DNA of 64,000 nt from Lacisediminihabitans changchengi (GCF_016634425.1 NZ_JAEPES010000005.1:1-64000); one strand, 5' to 3'. Shown: positions 46,705 through 57,258, counted from the stretch's first letter. Program-made: numbers and translations. Notes: generated by a model from the letters alone, not told the origin.

Positions 46705-47378
46705 TGGCGAAGCTCTACTTCCGCTACGGCGCGATGAACAGTGGCAAGAGTACGGCGATGCTCCAGGCCGCCTACAACTACGAGGAGCGCGGGCAGATCG
46801 TGCTTCTCGCGAAGCCACAGATAGACACCAAGGGCGACAGCGCTATCGTCTCCCGACTCGGCGTGAGCCGCCCGGTCGATTTCGTAATCGCGCCAGGCGA
46901 CGACGTCTACTCACGGTTCGAGTTCGAGCGCGCGCTGGTGCGGGAACGTACCGGCCTCGACGTGAGCTGCTTTCTCGTCGATGAGGCGCAGTTTCTTACC
47001 GAGCAACAGGTGGATGATCTGCTGCGGATTGCGATCATCGAGCCGGTGCCGGTGATGGCCTATGGCATCCGTACCGATTTCCAGACCGTCGCCTTCCCTG
47101 GCAGCCGTCGACTGTTGGAGATCGCCCATTCGCTCGAGGAGCTGAAGACGATCTGCCGCTGCGGTCGCAAAGCGGTGTTCAACGCCCGGCGCATCGGCGA
47201 GCAGTTCATCTTCGACGGCGATCAGGTGGCGATCGACGAGGGAGCCGTGACCTACGAGTCCCTCTGCGGTCAGTGCTACCTGGAAGAGAGCGGGGGCCTG
47301 CTCGGAAGCGGGCGACGCCGCGTCTTGATCGAACCGGGAACGGTCTACTCGACCGCCCCCGACTCAGACTTCAGCTGA
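46704..47378 (+). CDS. tdk: Thymidine kinase
   Basis: A 224-residue enzyme that phosphorylates thymidine with ATP (salvage). Walker A is YGAMNSGKSTAMLQ, Walker B LVDEAQFLTEQQVDDL, the lasso region YGIRTDFQ, and the structural zinc site is CRCG...CGQCY. The start overlaps the response-regulator stop (TAATG). Confidence 0.95.
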   Translation: MAKLYFRYGAMNSGKSTAMLQAAYNYEERGQIVLLAKPQIDTKGDSAIVSRLGVSRPVDFVIAPGDDVYSRFEFERALVRERTGLDVSCFLVDEAQFLTEQQVDDLLRIAIIEPVPVMAYGIRTDFQTVAFPGSRRLLEIAHSLEELKTICRCGRKAVFNARRIGEQFIFDGDQVAIDEGAVTYESLCGQCYLEESGGLLGSGRRRVLIEPGTVYSTAPDSDFS

Positions 47379-47406
47379 CCGGCCTCCGCGTCTTCTGCGC
47401 GAGGGC

Positions 47407-48444
47407 CTAGCTCGGCTCGTAGCCCAGCAATGCGCGGCCGGTATCTTCATCGATGATCAGGTCGGTGATGAGACCCGCGGCGAGGGCCCCGGTGAGCGCG
47501 GGGATCTTCGACGTGCCGGAGACGACGCACACCCGTCGTGACGCCCTTCGCAGCACCGAGAACGATGGCCCGCTTGCACGGTCGTTCATAGGGATGTTGT
47601 CGGTCGTTCCGTCCTGTCGGTAGAACACGGTGGCGACGTCGCCGACCACGTTCGACGCGCTCAGAGCGGAGAAATCCGCGTCGTCGAGGTATCCACCGAT
47701 GTATACGCGACTCGGCACCTCGGCAAAGGGAGTGCCAAGGCCGAAGAGCGCGACATCCATTCGGCGTTGCATCTCGAGAACTCGGATGGTCGAGCGCTCG
47801 TGCCAGAGCGCCTCTTTCGTCGACGCTCTATCGAAGAAGGCGGGGACGGGAAACTGTTGGACCTTCGCGCCGAATGCGCTTCCAAATCTCTGGAGAATCT
47901 CACTCGAGTAGTCGATACCCGTCGTCTCGGTATTGCCGGCCCCGTTCAGTTGCACGACTTGGGTATTCGACGTCTCCTTCATGCTCAGGTGTCGGCTGAT
48001 CGCACTCACGGTGGATCCCCACGCGACGCCGATGATCATGTTCGAATCGATAAAGCGAGTGAGTAGACGCGCGGCAGAGAGCGCCACCCGTTCCAACCGA
48101 TCGACATCGCTGGTGTTGCTGCCGACGGGGACGACGTGCGGGGTGATGCCGAATCGGTCGTGCAGCCGGCGTGCGATCTGATCCGAACGATCGAGCGGGG
48201 AGGTGACGTGGATCTCCACCAGGCCGGTCGCTCGAGCATGACTGAGCAAGCGAGAAACGGATGACCGCGACGTTCTCAACTCGTGCGCTATCGCCTCCAT
48301 GGTGAGGTCTTGGAGGTAATAAAGCTGAGCCGCCCGCAGAGCATCGACCATCTTCGGCGGGTGTTCCTCGGTAGACGCCGTCGAGGCGGCCGGCGATTTC
48401 GTCGCGCCGCTGAGAGAAGCGGTTGCACGTTTGTTCAATGGCAT
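47407..48444 (-). CDS. SorC/DeoR-type sugar-binding transcriptional regulator of the glycerol locus
   Basis: About 345 residues. The N-terminal helix-turn-helix is LYYLQDLTMEAIAHELRTSR followed by SSVSRLLSHARATGLVEI, as in SorC family regulators. The C-terminal part is the effector domain (GVAWGSTVSAISRHL, NGAGNTETTG, FGLGTPF). It is divergent from glpD with about 84 bp between them, so it most likely controls the glpD-hydrolase-glpK genes in response to a phosphorylated sugar or glycerol 3-phosphate (inference). A GTG at 48465 is an alternative start. Confidence 0.82.
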   Translation of the reverse strand: MPLNKRATASLSGATKSPAASTASTEEHPPKMVDALRAAQLYYLQDLTMEAIAHELRTSRSSVSRLLSHARATGLVEIHVTSPLDRSDQIARRLHDRFGITPHVVPVGSNTSDVDRLERVALSAARLLTRFIDSNMIIGVAWGSTVSAISRHLSMKETSNTQVVQLNGAGNTETTGIDYSSEILQRFGSAFGAKVQQFPVPAFFDRASTKEALWHERSTIRVLEMQRRMDVALFGLGTPFAEVPSRVYIGGYLDDADFSALSASNVVGDVATVFYRQDGTTDNIPMNDRASGPSFSVLRRASRRVCVVSGTSKIPALTGALAAGLITDLIIDEDTGRALLGYEPS

Positions 48445-48528
48445 TGACCAAATGTAACGCGCCACTCAGACTTGCTATCGCAATGGCAGGAGAAAATCCT
48501 GCTCGCTCTAAGCGGAAGAGGAACGATC

Positions 48529-50265
48529 ATGGCTCGCACAGTCGACCCGAGCGGGAAAAAGCTGAGAGCCGAGGTCGCAGAACTTCGTCTTCGACCGTCA
48601 GCAGACGTTCTCATCGTCGGCGGTGGAATCAACGGGCTCTCTACTTTTCGCGACCTCGCGCTTCAAGGTGTCGACGTCGCTCTCGTCGAACGCGGTGACT
48701 TCCTGTCCGGAGCATCCAGCGCTTCGTCTCACATGATCCACGGCGGTGTGCGCTACCTCGAGAACGGCGAATTCCGCCTGGTGAGCGAATCCGTACACGA
48801 GCGCAACGGCCTGTTGCGCACGGCTCCCCACTACGTGCGTCCGCTGCAGACCACGATTCCGATCTACTCGACCTTTGGCGGTCTCCTTTCCGCGCCGTTG
48901 CGCTTTCTCACCCACAAGTCTGGGGCGCCGAAAGAGCGAGGCGCGTTCCTGATCAAGGTCGGCCTGTCGATCTATGACTCGTTCTCGCGCGACGGCGGTG
49001 CGGTTCCGCGCCACGTCTTCCATGCGCGGAAGCGGTCGCTTCGCGACCTGCCCCGACTGAACTCGCGGGTGAAATACACCGCGACCTACTACGACGCATC
49101 GGTCAACGAGCCCGAACGACTCGGCCTCGACGTGCTCGCAGATGGTCTGGCGGCCGGTCCGGTTCGCGCGGCGAACTACGTGGAAGCGGTGCGGGCGGAA
49201 GGCGGCGCGATCGTGCTGCGCGATGCAGAGACCGGCATCGAATTTCCGTTCACTGCCAAGGTGCTCGTAAACGCGTCAGGACCGTGGACCGACCTCACGA
49301 ACGAAGCTCTCGGCAAGAAGAGCAGTCGCCTGATGGGGGGCACGAAGGGCTCGCATATCGTTCTCGACAACGATGAGCTTCTCGCGGCAACGGGGGGACG
49401 CGAGATCTTCTTCGAGAACGACGACGGCCGCATCGTGCTCATCCAGCCCATCAAGGGACGCGTGATGGTCGGGACGACCGATCTGGAAGCCGATCCGCGA
49501 GAGCCAGCCCTGTGCACCGAAGAGGAGGTCGACTACTTCTTCAACCTCGTTTCGCACGTCTTTCCCACGATCACGCTGGACCGGACCCAGATCGTCTATC
49601 GCTTCTCGGGAATTCGGCCGCTGCCTGCGCACGAGGACACTCAACCGGGCTTCGTCTCGCGTGACTACCGGATCGTCGAGACCGCGATGCCGGCGCTGCC
49701 TGACGTGCACGCGCTGAGTCTCGTCGGAGGCAAGTGGACGACATTTCGAGCCCTCGGGGAGCAGCTCTCGGCCGCCGTGCTGGCGAAACTCGGGGTCTCG
49801 CGCACGGTATCGACTGTCAACCTCGCAATCGGAGGCGGACGGGACTTTCCCCGCACTCCTGACGCGCGCACCCGCTGGGTCGAAGCGCATCGGGACGCCA
49901 TGTCCCGGGCGCGAGCCGACCAGCTGCTCACGCGCTATGGCACCCGTGCCGCAGAGCTCATCGATGCGATCGCTGAAGTGCGCGATGAGCCGTTGGTGAA
50001 CGATGCATCCTACAGCCGTGCGGAAATCACTCATCTTGCTCGCGAAGAGCACGTCGTGCGCTTGCTAGACCTTGTGCTGCGACGCACGAATCACGCGTTC
50101 ACCGGCGGCGTAACCGTAGAATTGCTCGCCGAACTGAGCGAGATTGTCGGAGATGCTCTGGGCTGGGACGAACTCCGCCGGGCCGACGAGATTCTCCAGA
50201 CGGTAGAGACTCTGACTTTTTCCCACGGAATGACGCTCGAACAGCAGGAGCAGCACCCCGCCTAA
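48529..50265 (+). CDS. glpD: Aerobic glycerol-3-phosphate dehydrogenase
   Basis: A 578-residue flavoprotein that oxidises glycerol 3-phosphate to dihydroxyacetone phosphate and passes electrons to quinone. The FAD motif is VLIVGGGINGLSTFRDLALQ, followed by SHMIHGGVRYLENGEFRLV and RGRVMVGTTDLE-like motifs (GRVMVGTTDLEADP), then SLVGGKWTTFRALGE. AGAGGAACG lies before the ATG; in-frame upstream codons are not needed. It works with GlpK, encoded two genes further. Confidence 0.95.
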   Translation: MARTVDPSGKKLRAEVAELRLRPSADVLIVGGGINGLSTFRDLALQGVDVALVERGDFLSGASSASSHMIHGGVRYLENGEFRLVSESVHERNGLLRTAPHYVRPLQTTIPIYSTFGGLLSAPLRFLTHKSGAPKERGAFLIKVGLSIYDSFSRDGGAVPRHVFHARKRSLRDLPRLNSRVKYTATYYDASVNEPERLGLDVLADGLAAGPVRAANYVEAVRAEGGAIVLRDAETGIEFPFTAKVLVNASGPWTDLTNEALGKKSSRLMGGTKGSHIVLDNDELLAATGGREIFFENDDGRIVLIQPIKGRVMVGTTDLEADPREPALCTEEEVDYFFNLVSHVFPTITLDRTQIVYRFSGIRPLPAHEDTQPGFVSRDYRIVETAMPALPDVHALSLVGGKWTTFRALGEQLSAAVLAKLGVSRTVSTVNLAIGGGRDFPRTPDARTRWVEAHRDAMSRARADQLLTRYGTRAAELIDAIAEVRDEPLVNDASYSRAEITHLAREEHVVRLLDLVLRRTNHAFTGGVTVELLAELSEIVGDALGWDELRRADEILQTVETLTFSHGMTLEQQEQHPA

Positions 50266-50339
50266 GCTTCGCCACCGAGCTGCGCATCTGTGCGGCACAT
50301 TCCCAGGCGTTAGCTATTGCGCGCCAAGAAATGTCGGTT

Positions 50340-50367
50340 GTGCACCTTTCTGTCGAAAGGTCTGCAC
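50340..50367 (+). terminator. Hairpin between glpD and the hydrolase gene
   Basis: GTGCACCTTTC pairs with GAAAGG plus TGCAC across a 4-nt loop, with a 2-nt bulge. It lies in a 218-bp gap and may weaken read-through from glpD. Confidence 0.4.
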
Positions 50368-50483
50368 GTATGTTCACCAGCCTTGCGCGTCATCCAGCCG
50401 CGCAGATTGAATCAGTTCGCTCCACCCGAGTCATCGTCCACACAGCAAAAGATCGTCCACCCAACAAAGGAGTAGGGACACCA

Positions 50484-52331
50484 ATGAAACAAAGATTCTT
50501 CAGGAGGAATGCCTTCTGGCTGGTCCTCTCTCTCGTACTCTGCCTCGTATCGGCGTTGGGAGCGTCTATCACGCAGAGCGCGGGCGGCGCGGTGAGTGTC
50601 ACGAAGCTCACGTTCCCCGGAGCTAGCGGCGGCACGATCAGCGCTCTTTTGCTCAAGCCAGCGGGAGCGGACGCGACGCACAAGCGTCCGGCGATCGTGC
50701 TCGCGCACGGCTGGTGGAACGAAAAGGAAATGCAGGACTCCAACTACGTGGAGCTTGCTCGTCGCGGGTACGTGGTCATGTCCATCGACATGTACGGCCA
50801 CGGAAGCTCCTCCTACATGAAGGAGGGCAACGAGGCGGTTGCCGGGACCGGAATGTACGACGCGGTGAAAGAGATCGCGACGTTGCCGTATGTCGACACC
50901 TCGAAGATCGGCATCAGCGGCCACTCCAACGGCGCGCGTGCCGCCAACTGGTCGATCCCGCTGGATGACGCTGCCGACACGCAGCTGATCAAGTCCGTCT
51001 ACCTGGTCGACAACGACCCGATCTACGCCGACCTCAAGACCGGCAAGTTCATCAACTACTACGGCTCGCGCGACGTCGGCGTGCAGGCGGACCAGTTCGA
51101 TGAGTTCTTCTTCCGCAGCTACGACAAGACCGGAAAAGCCATCACCACGCCGGGGGAGTACATCGGCACGCCGAACGCGCAGTCGTTCCTGAACTTCGGG
51201 GCGAACCCGTCGGGCTCTGAGCGCAAGTCGTACCACTTCTACACGAAGGATGTCGACGGCGCGAGCGCAATCCGCGTCATCGACAACCCGCCGCAGACTC
51301 ACCCCTGGGGCCCGTTCTCCAAGCAGGAGGTCACCAACGTACTGACCTTCTTCAACAAGTCGCTCGGCACCCCGAACCCAATCCCGGTCGGCTCGCAGAT
51401 CTGGCAGCTCAAGGAGTTCTTCAACGCGCTTGGCCTCGTCGGCTTCGCGATCTTCCTCCTGGCCTTCACTCGTGCGTTGCTCACTGTTCGTCCCTTCGCG
51501 GGGCTTCGCATCACGGAGCCCGCTGTGCTCACCGTCCGCGACAGAAAGGGTCACGCCTGGTTCTGGGGCGCACTGGCAGTATCCGCAGTGTTCTCCGGCG
51601 TCAGCTACCTCTTCCTGAGCAACTTCACGCCGCTGTCCCTCGTGTACTTCATCGGCGCTCCGCCGGTGATCCCGCAGGGCGCAGTGTTCTTCATCGGGCT
51701 CTGGTCGGCGATCAACGGCATCTTCGCCCTCATCGTGATGATCGTGTCGTACCAGCTCTTCGGCAAGCGCAACGGGATGAGCCTTCGCGAGTCGGGCATC
51801 CTGCCCGGCTGGAAGAAATTCTGGCTCGGAATCCTGCTGGGTCTGATTGTGGTCATCGCAGCGTTCGGAATCGTGTTCGTCGTCGGGTGGCTGTTCAACA
51901 CCGACTTCCGCCTCTGGGTTCTTGCGATCCCCACGTTCGGGCCGGACAAGATCGGCATTGCGCTGATGTACCTCCCGCTGTTCCTCGTCTACTACATTGC
52001 GAACTCCGTAGCGATCAACAGCTTCAACCGGTTCACCATCCGAGGCAAAGAGTGGATCAACACGGCAGTGCTTGCCGTGTTCAACATCCTTGCCCCGCTG
52101 GTTCTCGTCATCGCGCAGTACACGGTGTTCGCGGTCTCCGGTGAGCTCATCCCCGGCTTCGGTGGGATCTTCTCGATCTGGCTGTTCCCGGTCATCGTGT
52201 TCCTCGCCACCGCGGCGGTTATCAGTCGCAAGATCTTCCGTGCGACGCACAACCCGTATATCGCCGGCTTCATCATGGCGTCCGTGGCAACGGTCGTGTC
52301 TGTGACCAACACGCTCACGTACATCAAGTAG
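50484..52331 (+). CDS. Alpha/beta hydrolase fused to a multi-pass membrane domain
   Basis: A 615-residue protein. After a signal-like first helix, residues about 40-320 form an alpha/beta hydrolase: [14 protein letters not shown] as oxyanion region and the nucleophile elbow [10 protein letters not shown] (GXSXG with Ser). The second half has about six or seven membrane helices starting near residue 320. The hydrolase part should face outward. It is placed between glpD and glpK with AAAGGAG before the ATG and a strong terminator after it. Release of glycerol or fatty acids from lipids or glycerol esters would fit the setting, but no substrate is known. Confidence 0.8.
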   Translation: MKQRFFRRNAFWLVLSLVLCLVSALGASITQSAGGAVSVTKLTFPGASGGTISALLLKPAGADATHKRPAIVLAHGWWNEKEMQDSNYVELARRGYVVMSIDMYGHGSSSYMKEGNEAVAGTGMYDAVKEIATLPYVDTSKIGISGHSNGARAANWSIPLDDAADTQLIKSVYLVDNDPIYADLKTGKFINYYGSRDVGVQADQFDEFFFRSYDKTGKAITTPGEYIGTPNAQSFLNFGANPSGSERKSYHFYTKDVDGASAIRVIDNPPQTHPWGPFSKQEVTNVLTFFNKSLGTPNPIPVGSQIWQLKEFFNALGLVGFAIFLLAFTRALLTVRPFAGLRITEPAVLTVRDRKGHAWFWGALAVSAVFSGVSYLFLSNFTPLSLVYFIGAPPVIPQGAVFFIGLWSAINGIFALIVMIVSYQLFGKRNGMSLRESGILPGWKKFWLGILLGLIVVIAAFGIVFVVGWLFNTDFRLWVLAIPTFGPDKIGIALMYLPLFLVYYIANSVAINSFNRFTIRGKEWINTAVLAVFNILAPLVLVIAQYTVFAVSGELIPGFGGIFSIWLFPVIVFLATAAVISRKIFRATHNPYIAGFIMASVATVVSVTNTLTYIK

Positions 52332-52339
52332 CGAACATC

Positions 52340-52372
52340 CTGTCGGAGGGCCCGAATCGGGCCCTCCGACAG
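52340..52372 (+). terminator. Perfect hairpin terminator after the membrane hydrolase gene
   Basis: CTGTCGGAGGGCCCG (52340-52354) and its exact complement (52358-52372) separated by AAT: a 15-bp stem with a 3-nt loop, 8 nt after the stop codon. Confidence 0.85.
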
Positions 52373-52425
52373 TCACGTCGCAATGCATTCACGCAACAAT
52401 GCAGTCACGTCACAATGAGGTAGAC

Positions 52426-53943
52426 ATGTCCGAATACATCCTCTCCATCGATCAGGGCACGACCAGTACCAGAGCGATCCTGTTCGACCATTCCGGGTCG
52501 ATCGTCGCCACGGGCCAACTCGAGCACCGTCAGATCCTTCCGCGAGCCGGCTGGGTCGAGCACGACCCGATGGAGATTTGGGACAATACCCGCGAGGTGA
52601 TCGGCCAGGCCTTGTCGAAGGCCAATGTCACCCGACACGATGTGAAAGCAATCGGGATCACCAACCAGCGCGAGACCGCTGTGGTGTGGAACCGATCGAC
52701 CGGAGCACCGATCTACAACGCGATCGTCTGGCAAGACACGCGAACCCAATCCATCGTCGATCGGCTCGCTGCTGGTGACGTTGATCGATACAAGAGTCGC
52801 GTCGGGCTTCCCCTCGCAACCTACTTCGCCGGCACCAAAATCGTCTGGATCCTCGAGAACGTCGACGGTGCCAGAGAGGCGGCAGAGGCCGGCGACCTGA
52901 TGTTCGGCACCACCGACAGCTGGGTCCTGTGGAATCTGACCGGCGGCCCCGACGGGGGAGTCCACGTCACCGACGTCACGAACGCGTCGCGCACACTGCT
53001 CATGGACCTGGTCACCCTCGACTGGGACGACGAAATCCTCTCCGACTTCGCAATCCCGCGGTCGATGCTGCCCGACATCCGCAGTTCGTCCGAGATCTAC
53101 GGCTATGCATCCACCCACAGCCTGCTGAGAGAGGTCCCGGTCGCCGGCATACTCGGCGACCAGCAGGCGGCTACTTTCGGCCAGGCGGCATTCGACAAGG
53201 GGCAGTCGAAGAACACCTACGGCACCGGCAACTTCCTCATCGTGAACACCGGCGAGCAGATCATCCCGTCAAAAAATGGTCTGCTGACCACCGTGGCGTA
53301 CAAGCTGGGGGATGCGCAGCCCCGCTATGCGCTCGAGGGTTCGATTGCGGTCACCGGCTCGCTGGTGCAATGGCTTCGCGACAACCTCGGCATCATCCAT
53401 TCAGCGGACGAGGTGGAAAGTCTCGCCCGATCGGTGCCCGACAACGGGGGTATCTACTTCGTCCCCGCGTTCTCCGGCCTGTTCGCCCCGTATTGGCGCC
53501 CCGATGCCCGCGGGGCAATCGTGGGCATGACGCGATTTGCGACCAAGGCTCATCTTGCCCGCGCCGCGATCGAAGCAACCGCCTTCCAAACACAGGAAGT
53601 GCTGGAGGCGGTCAACCACGACATGGGCGAGAATATCGTCGAGCTGAAGGTCGATGGAGGGATGATCGCGAACGAGCTGCTCATGCAGTTCCAGGCCGAC
53701 CTCATCGGGGTTCCCGTCGTTCGCCCGCGAGTTGCCGAAACGACCGCACTCGGCGCCGCCTACGCCGCGGGACTGGCCGTGAAGTTCTGGAGCGACCTCG
53801 ACGAACTTCGCGACAAATGGCAGGAGAAGAAGCGCTGGGTTCCGTCGATGGAGGCGGACGAACGCGCACGGAGACTGCGACTCTGGAAGAAAGCGGTCAC
53901 CCGCTCATTCGACTGGGTCGACGAGGACACCGAGAAGCAGTAA
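52426..53943 (+). CDS. glpK: Glycerol kinase
   Basis: A 505-residue FGGY kinase that makes glycerol 3-phosphate from glycerol and ATP. It starts [20 protein letters not shown], has [24 protein letters not shown] and the C-terminal signature [24 protein letters not shown] precedes the ATG at 52426. Because of the terminator just upstream it probably has its own promoter, in the short repeat-rich stretch 52373-52425 (several GTCACGT/CAATGC words). Confidence 0.95.
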   Translation: MSEYILSIDQGTTSTRAILFDHSGSIVATGQLEHRQILPRAGWVEHDPMEIWDNTREVIGQALSKANVTRHDVKAIGITNQRETAVVWNRSTGAPIYNAIVWQDTRTQSIVDRLAAGDVDRYKSRVGLPLATYFAGTKIVWILENVDGAREAAEAGDLMFGTTDSWVLWNLTGGPDGGVHVTDVTNASRTLLMDLVTLDWDDEILSDFAIPRSMLPDIRSSSEIYGYASTHSLLREVPVAGILGDQQAATFGQAAFDKGQSKNTYGTGNFLIVNTGEQIIPSKNGLLTTVAYKLGDAQPRYALEGSIAVTGSLVQWLRDNLGIIHSADEVESLARSVPDNGGIYFVPAFSGLFAPYWRPDARGAIVGMTRFATKAHLARAAIEATAFQTQEVLEAVNHDMGENIVELKVDGGMIANELLMQFQADLIGVPVVRPRVAETTALGAAYAAGLAVKFWSDLDELRDKWQEKKRWVPSMEADERARRLRLWKKAVTRSFDWVDEDTEKQ

Positions 53944-54017
53944 CGCGGGGCGACAGAGGGAGTCCGCCACCGGCGCCAAGTGCCCACTGATCCAGAGACC
54001 TCAGGGAGTGCGGCGAC

Positions 54018-55040
54018 CTACGCCGAATCTCGCCACACGATCGCCGTGTCCAACATGATGCCGCCCTCGCCGGGAACTGCACCCTGGATCTGGCTGAGCA
54101 CGCTTTCTGCGGCTCGACGTCCGAGTTCATCCGCCGGTTGCCGCACCGTCGACAGCAGAGGCTGGCAGCGCAGTGCCCACGCGCTGTCGTCGAAGCCGAC
54201 CACTCCGATGTCGAGCGGGACTGCCTTGTTCGTGCCCCGCAGCCAATCCATAGCGCCTGCGGCGATCGCGTCTGACGCGGCGAACACCCCGTCGATGTCT
54301 GGTGAGCGGCGAAGCAGTTCGGCCATACCGTCTGACCCCGACCGATAGGCGTACAACGGGTAATCGACGACGAGCCCGGGATCGAACGCATCTCCCAGGG
54401 CGTCTCTGAAGCCGGCCAAGCGGTCCCGTCCGGAGTCACGGTCGAGAGCGCTGACGATCATCCCGACCCGCCGGCGCCCGGTAGCGATGAGTCGCGCGGT
54501 GATCGCTCGGGCGGCGGCACGGTTGTCGATTCCGACCCAGGGGATCCCCGAGATTTCCGGCGGGTGACCGACGAATGCCGCCGGTATGCCGAGCTTCGCT
54601 ACCGCTCGCGCGATGGGATCGGCGGCTCGGGCCGAGATGATGACGACCCCGTCAACGAAGCCCCCGCTGAGGTACTCAGCGACGCGCGCACTATCGCGAT
54701 CGGAATCGACCACCAGCGACACGAGCTGGTAGTCCGCCTCCGAGAGCACGGTGTTGGTGCCCAAGAGGATCGCGCCGATATTGGGGTCTTCCAGAAACAC
54801 GGAGTGGGGCTCGTGCACGACCAGGCCGATGGCACGGGAACGCTGCGACTTGAGGTTGCGAGCCGCGGTATTTCGCACGTACCCGACCTTGGCCACCGCG
54901 GCCTCCACGGCGATGCGAGCCTCCGCCGAGACGTATCGCTCGTCGTTCAGCACGCGAGAAACCGTTCCGCGCGAGACCCCGGACTCCGAGACCACGTCGT
55001 GAATGGTCGCCCGTCGAGGCCGCCGATCGTCGTTGGGCAT
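54018..55040 (-). CDS. LacI family repressor of the second galactoside/arabinoside cluster
   Basis: A 340-residue regulator. The helix-turn-helix is ATIHDVVSESGVSRGTVSRV (residues about 11-30), the hinge YVRNTAARNLKSQRSRAIGL, then the sugar-binding domain. It is divergent from the GH42 gene at 55178; TGGGAACGTTCCCA in the shared gap is its likely operator. TAGGGT 5 nt before its ATG suggests a leaderless transcript. It converges on glpK. Confidence 0.9.
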   Translation of the reverse strand: MPNDDRRPRRATIHDVVSESGVSRGTVSRVLNDERYVSAEARIAVEAAVAKVGYVRNTAARNLKSQRSRAIGLVVHEPHSVFLEDPNIGAILLGTNTVLSEADYQLVSLVVDSDRDSARVAEYLSGGFVDGVVIISARAADPIARAVAKLGIPAAFVGHPPEISGIPWVGIDNRAAARAITARLIATGRRRVGMIVSALDRDSGRDRLAGFRDALGDAFDPGLVVDYPLYAYRSGSDGMAELLRRSPDIDGVFAASDAIAAGAMDWLRGTNKAVPLDIGVVGFDDSAWALRCQPLLSTVRQPADELGRRAAESVLSQIQGAVPGEGGIMLDTAIVWRDSA

Positions 55041-55102
55041 ACTTCACCCTAGCGGGCGATTTCCCACCGATATTTGACGCGAGCCGCCGAGTCTGGCTAA
55101 TC

Positions 55103-55116
55103 TGGGATCGTTCACA
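55103..55116. promoter_or_regulatory. Imperfect second operator (TGGGATCGTTCACA)
   Basis: It keeps 12 of 14 bases of the perfect palindrome at 55150-55163, starting 47 bp upstream of it and closer to the lacI-type gene. Confidence 0.5.
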
Positions 55117-55149
55117 GAAATTCCGGTGAATTTTCTTTTTTCTGCTATC

Positions 55150-55163
55150 TGGGAACGTTCCCA
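55150..55163. promoter_or_regulatory. LacI-type operator (TGGGAACGTTCCCA)
   Basis: A perfect 14-bp palindrome with central CG, ending 15 bp before the GH42 ATG. In this position it would block transcription of the operon. Confidence 0.8.
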
Positions 55164-55177
55164 TTTCGCTACGACCA

Positions 55178-57241
55178 ATGACGATCGGGGTGCTGATGCC
55201 TGGCGCAAAGAGCGACATCCAGAGCGATGCCGACGCTGGAGCAGTCCGCGAACATCCCGAATTCCGTTCGGTCGGTATCGAGTTCGGCTGCGACTACAAC
55301 CCCGAGCAGTGGGACCCCACCGTGTGGTTCGACGACGTGCGCCTGATGCGCGAACTCGGGGTGACGTTGGTCGCTATCAACGTCTTCGGCTGGGCACTGG
55401 TGGAGAAGTCGCCGGGCGTCTTCGACTTCGATCAGCTCGACTCCGTGATCGACATGCTGCACGCCAATGGCATCGGCGTGAACCTGGGAACCGGCACATC
55501 GTCGCCGCCGCCGTGGCTCACGACGTTGCACCCGGAAATTCTTCCCAGCGTGAAAGACGGCACAACGCGATGGCCAGGCGGGCGCCAAGCCTGGTGCCCT
55601 AGTTCGCCCGTATTCCGCACATACGCGCTTCGCCTCGTCGCGGCCACCGCCGAACGCTATGGAAATCACCCGGCGGTACGGCTGTGGCACGTCTCCAACG
55701 AACTCGGCTGCCACAACGCGCTGTGCTACTGCGACACATCAGCGCTCGCTTTTCGTCGGTGGCTCCGCGAGCGCTACGTCACCGTCGACGCGCTGAATGC
55801 GGCGTGGGGCACGACGTTTTGGAGTCAGAACTACGGGAGCTTCGACGAGGTGCTGCCCCCGCGGGCGACGCTGTCGACGACCAATCCGACTCAAGAGTTG
55901 GACTTCTTACGATTCAGCTCTGACGAGATCCTCGACTATTACCGGGCAGAAGCCGATCTGATCCGCACCCATAGTTCCGCGCCGGTCACGACCAACTTCA
56001 TGATCACCGCGCACATTCGGACTCAGGATTACTGGGAGTACGCGAAGTACGTCGACGTTGTCGCCAACGACCACTACCTCGACCACCGCCTGGCCGACCC
56101 CGTTGCCGAACTGTCGTTCTCGGATGACCTCACCCGAGGAATTGCGGGTGGGCAACCCTGGCTGCTCATGGAACAGTCGACCAGCGCTGTGAACTGGCAG
56201 CCCCGCAACATCGCGAAGGCGCCGGGCGAGTTGGTGCGCACATCCCTCACCCACCTCGCGCGAGGAGCGGACGGCATCGCGTTCTTCCAGTGGCGAGCGT
56301 CGACGCAGGGGTCCGAGCAATTTCACTCCGCGATGCTCCCTCACGCCGGAACCGACACCAAGGTCTGGCGAGAAGTGACCGAACTGGGGCACGTGCTGGG
56401 ATCGGTACGGGAGGTCGCCGGGTCACGTGTTGTGGCAGACGTTGCGATCGTCTTCGGTTGGGACGCCTGGTGGGCGACCGACCTCGACAACCATCCGTCG
56501 AAGGACGTGCGATACCTCGAGCAGGCTCACCGCGCGTACGCTGCGCTCCGGGCCATCGGCGCGACCGTCGATTTCGTGGCTCCCGGAGCCGATCTGACGG
56601 ACTATCGTCTCGTCGTGGTCCCGTCTCTGTTCCTCATGAGCGACGGCGATGCCGCAGCGATCGAACAGTATGTGAGCCGTGGGGGCAATCTCCTCGTGAC
56701 CTTCTTCAGCGGAATCGTTGACGAAGACAATCGAGTACGGCTCGGCGGGTATCCCGGGGCACTTCGAGACGTTCTCGGTATCTCGACCGAGGAGTTCTTT
56801 CCTCTGCGTGGCGACGAGACGGCCGCTCTCGATGACGGCTCGCTCGGGGAGCTCTGGTCTGAGTGGATCACTCTCCGCGGTGCAAGCGCCGTGTCGCGAT
56901 ACACCGAGGGACCACTCGCCGGCCTGCCGGCGGTCACCCGGTTCGGCTCGGCATGGTACGCGGGCACCGCTCTCGACGCCCCGTCTTTCGCTCGACTGAT
57001 GCTGCGAGTCGCCACAGAGGCGGGGGTGAGCCTCGCTACCGAGCTCGCGGCTGCGGGTGGCGAGCTCGTCGTGCGTCGATCGACGGAGGCAGACTTCATT
57101 TTCATCATCAATCACTCGATGGGCACAATCACCCATCAGGGCATCTCAGGCGTCGAGCTCATCACCGGCGAACCCGTCACCGACATCCTCGACATCCCGG
57201 CCGGTACCGTGCGTGTTGTGCGCGCGCCACTGAACGACTAG
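55178..57241 (+). CDS. GH42 beta-galactosidase / alpha-L-arabinopyranosidase, cluster 2
   Basis: A 687-residue GH42 enzyme with acid/base Glu175 (WHVSNELGCHN) and nucleophile Glu332 (LLMEQSTSAVNWQ). It shares DYNPEQW, FDEVLPPR and STSAVNWQP with the paralogue at 30466-32526, but differs in many surface stretches, such as ALCYCD after the acid/base. No signal peptide. It leads an operon with two permeases and a binding protein, so it hydrolyses the imported sugar. No ribosome binding site is obvious before ATG 55178. Confidence 0.92.
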   Translation: MTIGVLMPGAKSDIQSDADAGAVREHPEFRSVGIEFGCDYNPEQWDPTVWFDDVRLMRELGVTLVAINVFGWALVEKSPGVFDFDQLDSVIDMLHANGIGVNLGTGTSSPPPWLTTLHPEILPSVKDGTTRWPGGRQAWCPSSPVFRTYALRLVAATAERYGNHPAVRLWHVSNELGCHNALCYCDTSALAFRRWLRERYVTVDALNAAWGTTFWSQNYGSFDEVLPPRATLSTTNPTQELDFLRFSSDEILDYYRAEADLIRTHSSAPVTTNFMITAHIRTQDYWEYAKYVDVVANDHYLDHRLADPVAELSFSDDLTRGIAGGQPWLLMEQSTSAVNWQPRNIAKAPGELVRTSLTHLARGADGIAFFQWRASTQGSEQFHSAMLPHAGTDTKVWREVTELGHVLGSVREVAGSRVVADVAIVFGWDAWWATDLDNHPSKDVRYLEQAHRAYAALRAIGATVDFVAPGADLTDYRLVVVPSLFLMSDGDAAAIEQYVSRGGNLLVTFFSGIVDEDNRVRLGGYPGALRDVLGISTEEFFPLRGDETAALDDGSLGELWSEWITLRGASAVSRYTEGPLAGLPAVTRFGSAWYAGTALDAPSFARLMLRVATEAGVSLATELAAAGGELVVRRSTEADFIFIINHSMGTITHQGISGVELITGEPVTDILDIPAGTVRVVRAPLND

Positions 57242-57258
57242 ATCTGGAGACCTAGACA

